Shown piece by piece: positions 6,138 to 13,188 of a stretch of 19,418 nucleotides of DNA. The stretch spans positions 1 to 19,418 of the forward strand of contig JAICMB010000007.1 of NCBI GenBank assembly GCA_025929455.1, written 5' to 3'. The notes beneath the pieces were generated by a model, which searched no databases, was not told where the DNA came from, and saw nothing but the letters and a program-made list of their open reading frames with translations. Source of the stretch: Bryobacteraceae bacterium (lineage in GTDB: Bacteria; Acidobacteriota; Terriglobia; Bryobacterales; Bryobacteraceae). Within the stretch, counting starts at the first letter, position 1. Each line of letters begins with the position of its first letter. The position numbers and the translations under genes were made by a program.

Positions 6138-7832
6138 ATGAACGAATTGAAGCGCCTGTTCGCAAACCTTACCTGGAAGCAGCGGATTTCGCTCGCCGTC
6201 GCGGTTGTCGCCGTGATCGCGGGACTGATGTCACTGTCCCACTGGAATCACGAACGCGACTTCAAAACTCTGTACACCGGACTTTCGCAGGAAGATGCAG
6301 GGGCGGTCATCGCCAAGCTGAAAGAGACTGGCGTCGAGTACCGGCTCGACGATACCGGCGCGACCATCATGGTCCCCAGTACCCGCGTGGCGGAACTGAG
6401 GCTGCAACTGGCAGCCGCGGGCGTTCCCAAAACCGGACGCATCGGCTACGAGCTCTTCGACAAAACGAACCTAGGCGCTACCGATTTCGCTGAACAGATC
6501 AACTATCGCCGGGCGCTCGAAGGAGAACTGGAGCGCTCGATCATGTCCATGTCCGAGGTCGAGCAGGCCCGGGTACACGTGACGTTTGCGAAAGACTCGC
6601 TGTTCCTCGAACAGCGCCAACCCTCGAAGGCGAGCGTACTAGTCAAGCTGCGGACCGGTGCGCGCATGTCGGCTCAAAATGTCGCCGCGATCTGCCAGTT
6701 GGTCGGCAGCGCGGTGGACGGGTTGGCGCCCGAAGCCGTCACCGTGGTCGATATGCGTGGCAATCTTCTCAGCCGCGCTCGGCATTCCGGCGGCCCGGAT
6801 GACACGGACGCTTCCGACGCCCTCCTCGACTACCGGCAGAAGTTGGAGCACGACCTGGTCTCCAAGATCAACACCACCCTCGAGCCGCTGCTCGGAGACG
6901 GCAAGTTCCGCGCCGGAGCATCAGTCGAATGCGATTACAGCAGTGGCGAGCAAAGCGAAGAGACCTACGATCCTGCGAAATCCGTCATGACGCAGTCGCA
7001 GCGAACTGAAGACATGGCTTCCGGCACGGCGGCTTCCGGCATCCCGGGGGCCGCGTCCAACCTACCGCGGCCGACCTCGCGTCCGGCGACAGGATCGGGC
7101 GGCGTCACACGGCGGTCGGAAACCGTCTCGTATCAATCCAGCCGCGTCGTAAAGCACGTCAAGCTGCCGCAAGGCGCGGTCAAGCGCATGTCGGTTTCCG
7201 TACTGGTGGACAACAACGTACGCTGGGAAGGCACCGGAGCGAAAGCCAAACGCATTCTTGAACCGCCGTCGCCGGAGAAGCTGAAGAGCATCCGCGACCT
7301 CGTTGCGGCCGCGATTGGCTTCTCGCAGGAGCGCGGTGATCAACTCGTCGTCGAATCGCTGCCCTTCGATGCCACGCTGCACGAGGAACAGGTGACCGCG
7401 GCGCCCGCGCAGCCGACAGCCCGGCCCTCTAATATTCCACCCTGGCTCGAAACGCTGCTCAACAATAAGCCGCTCGCCATCGGAGCCGCCGCCGGCGTTC
7501 TGCTCCTGATCGCCGTGCCCATCGTGCTGCTCTCGCGTCGCTCGCGGAAAAAGCCCGGCGTCCACATGTCCGCCCAGCTTGGCGCGGCTGAACGCACCGC
7601 GCTTCCCGCCGCGTCTGAAATGAACGCTCAGTTGGAGGCGCAGATTGCGGAAAACGCCGCCATTATTGAGCAACAGCACAAGGAAGCCATGAACCGTCTG
7701 AAATTGTCGTCGGTCCAGACCAAAAAAGCGGAAGTGCTGGTGAAGCACATCGCCGAAGAAGCCAAAAAGGACTCTTCCACCATGGCTCAGGTCCTGCGCA
7801 CCGGGATTAACGACACGGAAGCCCGGGCATGA
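6138..7832 (+). CDS. fliF: Flagellar MS-ring protein FliF
   Basis: A 564-residue inner-membrane protein that forms the MS ring and anchors rod and switch. Seen: a first membrane helix at about 17-35; the YscJ/FliF ring-building domain with F-K-T-L-Y-T-G-L-S near 43-51, D-D-T-G-A-T-I-M-V-P and E-L-E-R-S-I; a disordered Gly/Ser/Pro-rich periplasmic stretch at about 290-330; the second ring-building part with S-V-S-V-L-V-D-N-N; a second membrane helix at about 445-465; and a cytoplasmic tail ending in the FliG-binding helix (K-K-A-E-V-L-V-K-H-I-A-E-E-A-K-K-D, then M-A-Q-V-L-R-T). Length is typical. Its stop overlaps the fliG start (ATGA), which fits the paired assembly of FliF and FliG. Confidence 0.95.
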   Translation: MNELKRLFANLTWKQRISLAVAVVAVIAGLMSLSHWNHERDFKTLYTGLSQEDAGAVIAKLKETGVEYRLDDTGATIMVPSTRVAELRLQLAAAGVPKTGRIGYELFDKTNLGATDFAEQINYRRALEGELERSIMSMSEVEQARVHVTFAKDSLFLEQRQPSKASVLVKLRTGARMSAQNVAAICQLVGSAVDGLAPEAVTVVDMRGNLLSRARHSGGPDDTDASDALLDYRQKLEHDLVSKINTTLEPLLGDGKFRAGASVECDYSSGEQSEETYDPAKSVMTQSQRTEDMASGTAASGIPGAASNLPRPTSRPATGSGGVTRRSETVSYQSSRVVKHVKLPQGAVKRMSVSVLVDNNVRWEGTGAKAKRILEPPSPEKLKSIRDLVAAAIGFSQERGDQLVVESLPFDATLHEEQVTAAPAQPTARPSNIPPWLETLLNNKPLAIGAAAGVLLLIAVPIVLLSRRSRKKPGVHMSAQLGAAERTALPAASEMNAQLEAQIAENAAIIEQQHKEAMNRLKLSSVQTKKAEVLVKHIAEEAKKDSSTMAQVLRTGINDTEARA

Positions 7833-8857
7833 TCCAGAACCTCGAAACCGCAGGATCGCTCACCGGCATTCGCAAAGCCGCCATTCTGCTCGTTGTACTC
7901 GGCGAGACCACCAGCGCCGCTCTGCTGAAGCAGCTCGACGAAGACGAAGTACAGGCAGTCGGCCGGGAAGTTGCCAAGATCCCCTCCATTGCGGCGGACC
8001 AAGCCGAAGTGCTGCTCGACGAGTTTTATCAGATGACCGTCGCGCACGACTACGTGCTGAAGGGCGGCGTCGACTATGCCAAGCGCATGCTCATGCAGGC
8101 GTTTGGGCCGGAGCACGCCAAGCGCATGCTGGATCAGCTCATGTCATCGCTCGGTTCGGAACTCGCGAGCTTCGACGCGCTGCAAAAGGCGGATCCGGCG
8201 CAGTTGGCGAAATTCATACATAGCGAGCACCCGCAAACGATCGCATTAGTGCTTTCGCACTTGAACCCGTCACAGGCTGCGGGCCTGCTGGTTTCGTTGC
8301 CGCCGGAAATGCGCGCCGACGTGGCCCTGCGCATGGCCACCCTCGACCAGATATCGCCCGAAATTATTTCAAAGATCGCGGGCGTAATCGGACAAAAGCT
8401 CAAAGCCCTCGGCGAGGTCAGCCGCGAGTCCTATGGCGGCGTGCGGGCGGTCGCGGAAATGTTCAATCGTCTGGATTCCGGGAGCAGTAAGGAAGTTCTC
8501 GAAGCCATCGAAGTGAACGATGCGGTGCTCGTTGAAAGCATTCGGCACCTGATGTTCGTTTTCGAGGACCTGCTGCTCCTCGGCCCCGACGGCATTAAGG
8601 AAGTCATGGCCAAGACCGACCGCAAGCTGCTGACTGTTGCACTGAAGGGTACCAGCGACCAGCTTAAGAACCATTTCCTGCAAAGCATGTCGCAGCGCGG
8701 CGCGGAGATGTTGCGGGAAGACATGGATGCGCTCGGGCCAATCAAGATCAAGGAAGTCGACGCTGCGCAGCAGCAGATCATCGCCATTGTGCGGCAACTT
8801 GAGGCCGAGGGAACCATTAGCTTGAAGGGCACGGTCGGGGAGCAATATGTGGTGTAG
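7829..8857 (+). CDS. fliG: Flagellar motor switch protein FliG
   Basis: A 342-residue rotor protein of the C ring that meets the stator and sets rotation direction. Seen: N-terminal domain with R-K-A-A-I-L-L-V-V-L-G that binds FliF, the middle-domain E-H-P-Q motif (133-136), and the C-terminal torque helix with charged residues in M-S-Q-R-G-A-E-M-L-R-E-D (R290, R296, E297, D298), followed by G-P-I-K-I. These match the conserved charged positions of FliG. Length and domain order are normal. The gene overlaps fliF by 4 bp and precedes fliH by 17 bp. Confidence 0.96.
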   Translation: MIQNLETAGSLTGIRKAAILLVVLGETTSAALLKQLDEDEVQAVGREVAKIPSIAADQAEVLLDEFYQMTVAHDYVLKGGVDYAKRMLMQAFGPEHAKRMLDQLMSSLGSELASFDALQKADPAQLAKFIHSEHPQTIALVLSHLNPSQAAGLLVSLPPEMRADVALRMATLDQISPEIISKIAGVIGQKLKALGEVSRESYGGVRAVAEMFNRLDSGSSKEVLEAIEVNDAVLVESIRHLMFVFEDLLLLGPDGIKEVMAKTDRKLLTVALKGTSDQLKNHFLQSMSQRGAEMLREDMDALGPIKIKEVDAAQQQIIAIVRQLEAEGTISLKGTVGEQYVV

Positions 8858-8874
8858 CACCGTGGGGCAGGTTT

Positions 8875-9510
8875 ATGTCCTCTAAAATCCTGCGCGGCCC
8901 GAACATCATCGTCGAGCCGCCACCCTGGCAAACCGTCTCTTCCTGGCAGGCCGAACCCGGTGCGCCGCGGACCGCTTATCCCGAAGTCCACGGGCAGACG
9001 GCGCGCCGCGAGCACGAGGTGCAAGAAGCGTATCAGCGTGGTCTGCAGGAAGGCGCTGCCGCAGGCGAACGTCAGGCAGCTTCGCGCCTCGACCCCGTTG
9101 TGCAGCGCTTCGCCCGAACGATCGAAGAAATTTCCTCCGCCCGTCGCAACCTACGGCATGAAGCCGAGGACGATATCGTGCGCCTCGCGATCGCCGTAGC
9201 GCGACGCATCCTCTATCGCGAACTGACCATCGACCCCGAAGCGCTGCTCGGCCTGATCCGCTCAGCGCTCGACCGACTGGACGCCCGCGAGGTCAACCGA
9301 ATCCGCATCAGCGCTCAGGACGCACCCGCTGTGCTCCCGCATTTCGAAAGCCTGGGCCTGCCCAACCGCGTCGAAATCGTCACGGATCCTTCGCTCGAGC
9401 GCGGCGCGGCCATCTTCGAAACCAGCCGCGGCTCGCTCGACGCCTCCGCGGAAACACAGCTTCGCGAAATCGAGCGCGGTTTCGCCGACCTGGTGCGGAG
9501 AGCGCAATGA
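8875..9510 (+). CDS. fliH: Flagellar export ATPase regulator FliH
   Basis: A 211-residue stator-like partner that controls the export ATPase FliI and links it to the C ring. Seen: a Pro-rich variable N-terminus (about 1-40), a helical segment with A-Y-Q-R-G-L-Q-E-G-A-A-A-G-E-R-Q (about 52-67) that has the small-residue spacing typical of FliH, and the C-terminal V/F-ATPase E-subunit-like domain with I-A-V-A-R-R-I-L-Y-R-E-L, V-N-R-I-R-I-S, and a late G-A-A-I-F-E-T-S-R-G-S-L-D-A-S segment near the C-terminus. It starts after a purine-rich GGGGCAGG and overlaps fliI by 4 bp. Sequence similarity in this family is weak, but the position is canonical. Confidence 0.9.
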   Translation: MSSKILRGPNIIVEPPPWQTVSSWQAEPGAPRTAYPEVHGQTARREHEVQEAYQRGLQEGAAAGERQAASRLDPVVQRFARTIEEISSARRNLRHEAEDDIVRLAIAVARRILYRELTIDPEALLGLIRSALDRLDAREVNRIRISAQDAPAVLPHFESLGLPNRVEIVTDPSLERGAAIFETSRGSLDASAETQLREIERGFADLVRRAQ

Positions 9511-10817
9511 ACCTCCCCCAGTACCTTGCGAAACTCGATCGCATGGAGACAGCGCGCTGGACCGGCTCGGTCGTCGAAATGGTCGGCCTGCTGGTCGAAT
9601 CGAATGGTCCGGCGGCTGCTGTCGGTGACTTCTGCGAAATCGAAACAGGCGGCGGCCGCATCCTTAGAACGCAGGTAGTTGGTTTCCGCGACGGCCGCGT
9701 GCTCTCGATCCCGCTCGAGGAAATCGACGGCCTGCAACTCGGTGATCCCATTACGACGCGCAAAGAAGACGCCCGCATGGAAGTCGGACCCGAGCTGCTC
9801 GGCCGCGTGCTCGATGGCTTCGGCAAGCCGATGGACGGGTTGCCGCCTCCGAACAGCTCTGATGCCTATCCTCTTTATGCGAGTGCGCCCGGCGCCATGG
9901 AGCGCGAGCCGATCTCCGAACCTTTGGTCACCGGCATCCGTGCCATTGACAGTCTGCTGACCTGCGGCAAAGGCCAGCGCATCGGTATTTTCGGCGGCTC
10001 CGGGGTCGGCAAGAGCACCCTGCTCGGCGCCATGTCGCGCGACAATTCCGCAGACGTCAGCGTTATCGCGCTGATCGGCGAGCGCAACCGTGAAGTGCGC
10101 GACTTTATCGAGCACGAACTCGGTCCTGCCGGGCTGAAACGTTCCGTCGTGGTCGTCGCCACCTCCGACCGGCCGGCGCCCCTGCGCATCCGCGCTGCAT
10201 TCGTCGCGCTTGCCGTAGCCGAGTACTTCCGCGACCAGGGTAAGAGCGTACTACTCGTGATGGACTCGGTAACACGACTTGCCATGGCGCAACGCGAAAT
10301 CGGGCTCGCGGCCGGCGAACCGCCCAGTCAGAAAGGCTACACACCCTCCGTTTTCAACCTGCTTCCCAAAATCTTCGAGCGGGGGGGGCGCTTCCGCCGC
10401 GGTTCGATCACCGGTTTCTTCACGGTCCTGGTCGAAGGCGACGATCTGAACGAACCCATTACGGATGCCGTCCGGTCCATCCTCGACGGCCACATCGTGC
10501 TCTCGCGCCGCCTCGGCACGCAAGGACACTATCCCGCGATCGATATTCTGCAGTCCGTCAGCCGCCTGGCCTCGCGCCTCGCCAGCGGCGAACAAAAGGC
10601 CGCGGCCGTGAAGCTGCGCGAAGCGCTCGCGGCGTACGAGCGCGCCGAAGACCTGATCAACCTGGGCGCGTATGCTAGCGGAACCAACTCCCACCTGGAT
10701 GCCGCGATTAAACTGCGCCCTCAATTGATGGACTTCCTGAAACAGGACGCTGCGGTCACCGCCGACTACAACGAAACGCTCACGCGCATGCGTGAGCTCG
10801 CCGCCCTCACCGAATGA
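9507..10817 (+). CDS. fliI: Flagellum-specific export ATPase FliI
   Basis: A 436-residue ATPase that drives unfolding and chaperone release at the flagellar type III export gate. Seen: N-terminal beta-barrel (about 15-85), Walker A G-G-S-G-V-G-K-S-T (163-171), the catalytic G-E-R (191-193), Walker B L-L-V-M-D (249-253), S-V-T-R-L-A-M-A-Q-R-E-I (254-265) and the F1-beta-like G-S-I-T-G-F-F-T-V-L-V-E-G-D-D (299-313), then D-G-H-I-V-L-S-R-R-L. Length is normal. It overlaps fliH and fliJ by 4 bp each. A run of eight G (10381-10388) lies in codons for the R-G-G-R segment before the G-S-I-T block. Confidence 0.96.
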   Translation: MNLPQYLAKLDRMETARWTGSVVEMVGLLVESNGPAAAVGDFCEIETGGGRILRTQVVGFRDGRVLSIPLEEIDGLQLGDPITTRKEDARMEVGPELLGRVLDGFGKPMDGLPPPNSSDAYPLYASAPGAMEREPISEPLVTGIRAIDSLLTCGKGQRIGIFGGSGVGKSTLLGAMSRDNSADVSVIALIGERNREVRDFIEHELGPAGLKRSVVVVATSDRPAPLRIRAAFVALAVAEYFRDQGKSVLLVMDSVTRLAMAQREIGLAAGEPPSQKGYTPSVFNLLPKIFERGGRFRRGSITGFFTVLVEGDDLNEPITDAVRSILDGHIVLSRRLGTQGHYPAIDILQSVSRLASRLASGEQKAAAVKLREALAAYERAEDLINLGAYASGTNSHLDAAIKLRPQLMDFLKQDAAVTADYNETLTRMRELAALTE

Positions 10818-11254
10818 AACGCTTCGAATTTCGCCTGGAGCGTGTGCGCCAGTGGCGGCAAGACCGCGTCGACATCGAACTCGCCGCGCTTGAACGCCTG
10901 CAAAACGAACTGGCTACCCTCTGCCGCGAGCGAGACGAAGCCGCCGCCTCGGAAGCACGCATGCGCCGCGACGCGCTCGCGCGCAACCCCATCTCCGCCG
11001 TGGAACTGGCGCAGGTGGACGACTACGTTCCCGTTCTGCGCCGCCAGCTCGAACGCCTCGACGATGCCATCCAGCGTGCTACGCGCGTAAACGCGGAGCA
11101 GACCGCCAAAGTCGCCGCCGCCCGCCGAGACGCCAAGCTGCTCGACATCCTCCGCGAAAAGCAGCTCACCGAATGGACTCGTCAGCGCGACAAGGAGCAG
11201 GAGGAACTAGCCGCTGAACTCTACCTTGCCCGTCTACGTGCCGGACGAGGTTAG
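10814..11254 (+). CDS. fliJ: Flagellar export protein FliJ
   Basis: A 146-residue coiled-coil export chaperone-escort protein that sits in the FliI ring. The sequence is almost wholly helical and rich in Arg, Glu, Ala and Leu, with the typical start K-R-F-E-F-R-L-E-R-V-R-Q-W-R and a conserved-like second half (Q-L-T-E-W-T-R-Q-R-D-K-E-Q-E-E). It is very diverged, as FliJ always is, so the identity rests on size, coiled-coil character, N-terminal pattern and position after fliI. Its stop lies inside the 3' end of the convergent terC gene (21 bp overlap). No fliK or hook gene follows, so the operon ends here. Confidence 0.85.
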   Translation: MKRFEFRLERVRQWRQDRVDIELAALERLQNELATLCRERDEAAASEARMRRDALARNPISAVELAQVDDYVPVLRRQLERLDDAIQRATRVNAEQTAKVAAARRDAKLLDILREKQLTEWTRQRDKEQEELAAELYLARLRAGRG

Positions 11255-12220
11255 CGCCGTACGCGGGCGGACGATCAGCGATAGTGCAATCGATGCGGCC
11301 AGCACGCCAACGATGACGCCCAGTGAGATCCCGATCGGAAAATGTCCTCCCCACACGTTGTTAAGCCAGGCCATTTTCAAGCCCACGAAGATCAAAACTA
11401 TCGCCAGTCCGTAGCGCAAGAGATGAAATTTTTCCAACGCGCCCGCGAGCAGGAAATACATCGCGCGTAGACCGAGTATGGCGAACACGTTGGACGTGTA
11501 CACGATGAACGGCTCACTCGTGATGGCAAATATCGCCGGGACGGAGTCGATCGCAAACAGTATATCGGTAGCCTCAATGAACGCCAGCGCGAGCAGGATC
11601 GGCGTCGCGTACGTTTTTCCGTTGCGTCGAAAGAAAAATCGGGTGCCTTCGTAATCCTCCGCCACCGGCATTAGCCGGCGAAGCAGTCTCACGATCGCGC
11701 TTTCCCCGGGCTTGAGGGAGCGCTCCGAGGAGAACATCATCTGTGCTCCGGTGTAAATCAGGAACGCGCCGAAGAGGATCACTACCCAGCCGTACTGCAG
11801 CAACGCCGCGCCGAGTGCGATGAAAATACCGCGAAATGCGAGTGCGCCGAGGATGCCGTAGAACAATACTCGATGCTGCGACACCGCTGGAATCGCGAAG
11901 TGCCGGAACACCAGCACAAACACGAACATGTTGTCGAGCGATAAGGACCACTCGACAACGTATCCGGTGAGGAACTCCAGACCGGCGCGCTCCCCCGCAG
12001 GGGCGCCAAATTGCCACGAGGCGTACTTGTAGAGTGCCGCGCAGAACAGCAGCGCCAGTGCGGCCCAGACAGCCGTCCACACGCCCGCTTCGCGAAAGCT
12101 CGTTACGTGCGCCTTGCGATGAAACAGTCCTAGGTCGATCGCCAGTAAAGCGGCGATCAGCCCGGTGAAGGAGGCGTACAACCACCAGTAGTCCGCGAAT
12201 GGAAAAAGGTGACCGGCCAC
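11234..12220 (-). CDS. TerC/Alx family membrane protein, probable metal (manganese) exporter
   Basis: A 328-residue integral membrane protein of the TerC family (LysE superfamily). Members such as Alx and MeeF-type proteins export Mn2+ or load it into exported enzymes. Seen: about nine hydrophobic segments, the first family motif with E90 and S-L-D-N (D96, N97), and the second with F-I-E-A-T-D-I-L-F-A-I-D-S-V-P-A (E216, D219, D225), whose acidic residues lie within membrane helices and are expected to bind the metal. The start is GTG at 12220 with an excellent GGAGGAG 8 nt before it. It follows the 63-residue membrane protein gene by 3 bp and is the last gene of that operon; its 3' end overlaps fliJ. 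No yybP-ykoY riboswitch pattern was recognised upstream. Confidence 0.9.
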   Translation of the reverse strand: MAGHLFPFADYWWLYASFTGLIAALLAIDLGLFHRKAHVTSFREAGVWTAVWAALALLFCAALYKYASWQFGAPAGERAGLEFLTGYVVEWSLSLDNMFVFVLVFRHFAIPAVSQHRVLFYGILGALAFRGIFIALGAALLQYGWVVILFGAFLIYTGAQMMFSSERSLKPGESAIVRLLRRLMPVAEDYEGTRFFFRRNGKTYATPILLALAFIEATDILFAIDSVPAIFAITSEPFIVYTSNVFAILGLRAMYFLLAGALEKFHLLRYGLAIVLIFVGLKMAWLNNVWGGHFPIGISLGVIVGVLAASIALSLIVRPRTALTSSGT

Positions 12221-12223
12221 GGG

Positions 12224-12415
12224 TCAAACTCCTCCGGAATAGCGCGCGCGGAGCCGCCTCCATAAGTCGACGACTCCGCGCGTAAGCCAGTGCTCCGATC
12301 CTAGCAGCCGCAATCCTACGAACAACAGCGGAATCCCGGGTAGGAGCGGCAGCACTAGGCCGGCCGCACCCAAGGCGATGCAAGCATACGCCAGGGCTGG
12401 TTTCAGCACCGTCAA
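12224..12415 (-). CDS. Small membrane protein, 63 residues (PGPGW/DUF454-like)
   Basis: A 63-residue protein with a hydrophobic stretch (about 5-38) holding L-V-L-P-L-L-P-G-I-P-L-L-F-V-G-L and a basic C-terminus (W-R-R-L-R-A-R). The L-P-x-x-P-G-I-P-L-L pattern recalls small PGPGW-type or DUF454 membrane proteins; this is a loose match. The start chosen is TTG at 12415, because it overlaps the TGA of the upstream gene (TTGA), giving coupled translation. An alternative GTG lies two codons further on. The longer open frame up to 12565 is rejected because its extra 50 residues are Arg/Trp-rich and lie inside the other gene. terC follows after 3 bp. Function is unknown; perhaps an accessory to TerC. 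Confidence 0.6.
   Translation of the reverse strand: MTVLKPALAYACIALGAAGLVLPLLPGIPLLFVGLRLLGSEHWLTRGVVDLWRRLRARYSGGV
12229..12235 (-). promoter_or_regulatory. Strong ribosome binding site fixing the GTG start of terC
   Basis: The minus strand reads GGAGGAG 8 nt before GTG at 12220. It lies inside the last codons of the upstream gene, so terC translation is probably strong and coupled. Confidence 0.8.
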
Positions 12416-12687
12416 GCGGCTTCGGGGAGGCCACCAGCGCCGTCGTCGTTGTGCGGCGCTCGCGCGCGAATGGACCAAGCCGGTCCAGCCCAGATCGAAA
12501 GCCGGTCCGGTCCGGAGCCTTCCGCGAGCCGCAGCCCGAACATGACAGCCGCAAGCAGCGCCCACATCGTCACCAAAAGACCGCCCACGTGCAGTGTATG
12601 CGCGGTTATCGTGAGCAACGCGGCTAACGCCACCGCCACGAATACTACGGCGGCACTGAAGAGTGTGAACGTGATTCTTTTAAGCAT
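12412..12687 (-). CDS. Small two-helix membrane protein, 91 residues
   Basis: Residues 1-25 (starting MLKRITFTLFSAAVVFVAV) and about 34-53 (G-G-L-L-V-T-M-W-A-L-L-A-A-V-M-F-G-L) are two membrane helices. The rest is a polar tail ending G-G-L-P-E-A-A. I do not recognise the family. It has a good ribosome binding site (AAAGGAA, complement of 12695-12701, 7 nt before ATG) and starts 28 bp after the zinc-finger gene on the same strand. Its TGA overlaps the TTG of the next gene. Position in the operon with terC suggests a membrane role linked to it, which is inference. Confidence 0.65.
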   Translation of the reverse strand: MLKRITFTLFSAAVVFVAVALAALLTITAHTLHVGGLLVTMWALLAAVMFGLRLAEGSGPDRLSIWAGPAWSIRARAPHNDDGAGGLPEAA

Positions 12688-12715
12688 GTTCTTGTTCCTT
12701 TCCGTCGTGAATCTA

Positions 12716-13108
12716 TTACGCCGCCCGGGCCAACGCCGGGGCGGCGGGTCCGTTTAGTTCCGCTTGGACCTGGCACGATATGCAAAGTGCGGCCCAAGGA
12801 ATCGCGCTCAGCCGTCTGGGCGCGATGTCCTCCTCGCAACGCAGACACATGCCGTAGATTCCCTTGCGAATGCGATCCCGCGCGGCCTCGATCTGGCGAA
12901 GCAAACGGGAGTCGTTCTCCATCGCCTGCGCCGACGTCTCCCGGTGTGCGGCGAGCAGCATCGCATCCACAGTATCGGCGACGGTTTCGACGGCGATCGC
13001 GTGGCGTTCCGCGAGCGACCGCGCCAGTTCTTTTGCACGCTCTTCCAGAGCGGTTCTCATTACGTTCAAATTCAGTGTTTTCATAATCGCGTCAGCCTTC
13101 ATACTCAA
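12716..13108 (-). CDS. DksA/TraR-type C4 zinc-finger protein
   Basis: A 130-residue protein of the DksA/TraR family, which binds RNA polymerase through its secondary channel and alters promoter response in the cytoplasm. Seen: a helical N-terminal part (about 15-82) that would form the coiled coil, then G-I-Y-G-M-C88-L-R-C91 and C109-I-S-C112, the four zinc ligands, with A-P-R-R-L-S-A-I-P-W between, as in the family. The family's usual acidic tip D-x-x-D-x-A is not clear here, so a classical DksA action on rRNA promoters is doubtful. The start is TTG at 13108, backed by AAGAGGA 8 nt upstream; ATG codons at residues 3 and 9 are possible alternatives. It heads the operon with two small membrane proteins and terC. 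Confidence 0.83.
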   Translation of the reverse strand: MSMKADAIMKTLNLNVMRTALEERAKELARSLAERHAIAVETVADTVDAMLLAAHRETSAQAMENDSRLLRQIEAARDRIRKGIYGMCLRCEEDIAPRRLSAIPWAALCISCQVQAELNGPAAPALARAA

Positions 13109-13116
13109 CAGACGCG

Positions 13117-13123
13117 TCCTCTT
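13117..13123 (-). promoter_or_regulatory. Ribosome binding site supporting the TTG start of the zinc-finger gene
   Basis: The minus strand reads AAGAGGA 8 nt before TTG at 13108. The distance to the next ATG (13102) would be 14 nt, so the TTG fits better. Confidence 0.65.
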
Positions 13124-13132
13124 AGTAATCGG

Positions 13133-13142
13133 ATCTATAGAT
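13133..13142. promoter_or_regulatory. Palindrome ATCTATAGAT, possible second LysR-type half site
   Basis: A perfect 10-bp palindrome in the divergent region. Its centre is about 28.5 bp (near three helical turns) from the centre of the operator at 13158-13174, the spacing expected between recognition and activation sites of LysR-type tetramers. It lies on the side of the zinc-finger/terC operon. Confidence 0.4.
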
Positions 13143-13157
13143 AGTTTGGAAGCAATT

Positions 13158-13174
13158 CATCGGTTTAACCGATG
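13158..13174. promoter_or_regulatory. Perfect LysR-type operator (T-N11-A, ATC-N9-GAT)
   Basis: CATCGGTT-T-AACCGATG is an 8+1+8 perfect inverted repeat. It contains ATC-N9-GAT (13159-13173), hence the T-N11-A core of LysR-family sites. It sits between the divergent LysR-type gene and the zinc-finger/terC operon and just upstream of the TATACT box, so the regulator very probably binds here and represses its own gene. Confidence 0.75.
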
Positions 13175-13180
13175 TATACT
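13175..13180 (+). promoter_or_regulatory. Candidate -10 box (TATACT) of the LysR-type gene
   Basis: TATACT directly follows the operator. RNA would start near 13187, 2 nt before the ATG at 13189, giving an almost leaderless message. No Shine-Dalgarno sequence precedes the ATG, which agrees. The -35 position has no good match (GCAATT). Confidence 0.45.
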
Positions 13181-13188
13181 GGCCTTGC

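Noticed and set aside
7062..7748. 228-residue minus-strand frame inside fliF
   Set aside because: It is the mirror of the fliF coding region in GC-rich DNA, without a family match; fliF is certain.
12224..12565. 113-residue version of the small membrane protein starting at 12565
   Set aside because: The extra 50 residues are Arg/Trp-rich and lie within the 91-residue gene in another frame; the TTG overlapping the upstream stop explains the real start better.
13109..13188. yybP-ykoY manganese riboswitch for terC
   Set aside because: The operon leader is short and shows none of the conserved riboswitch loops that I could recognise; terC itself follows 3 bp after another gene.
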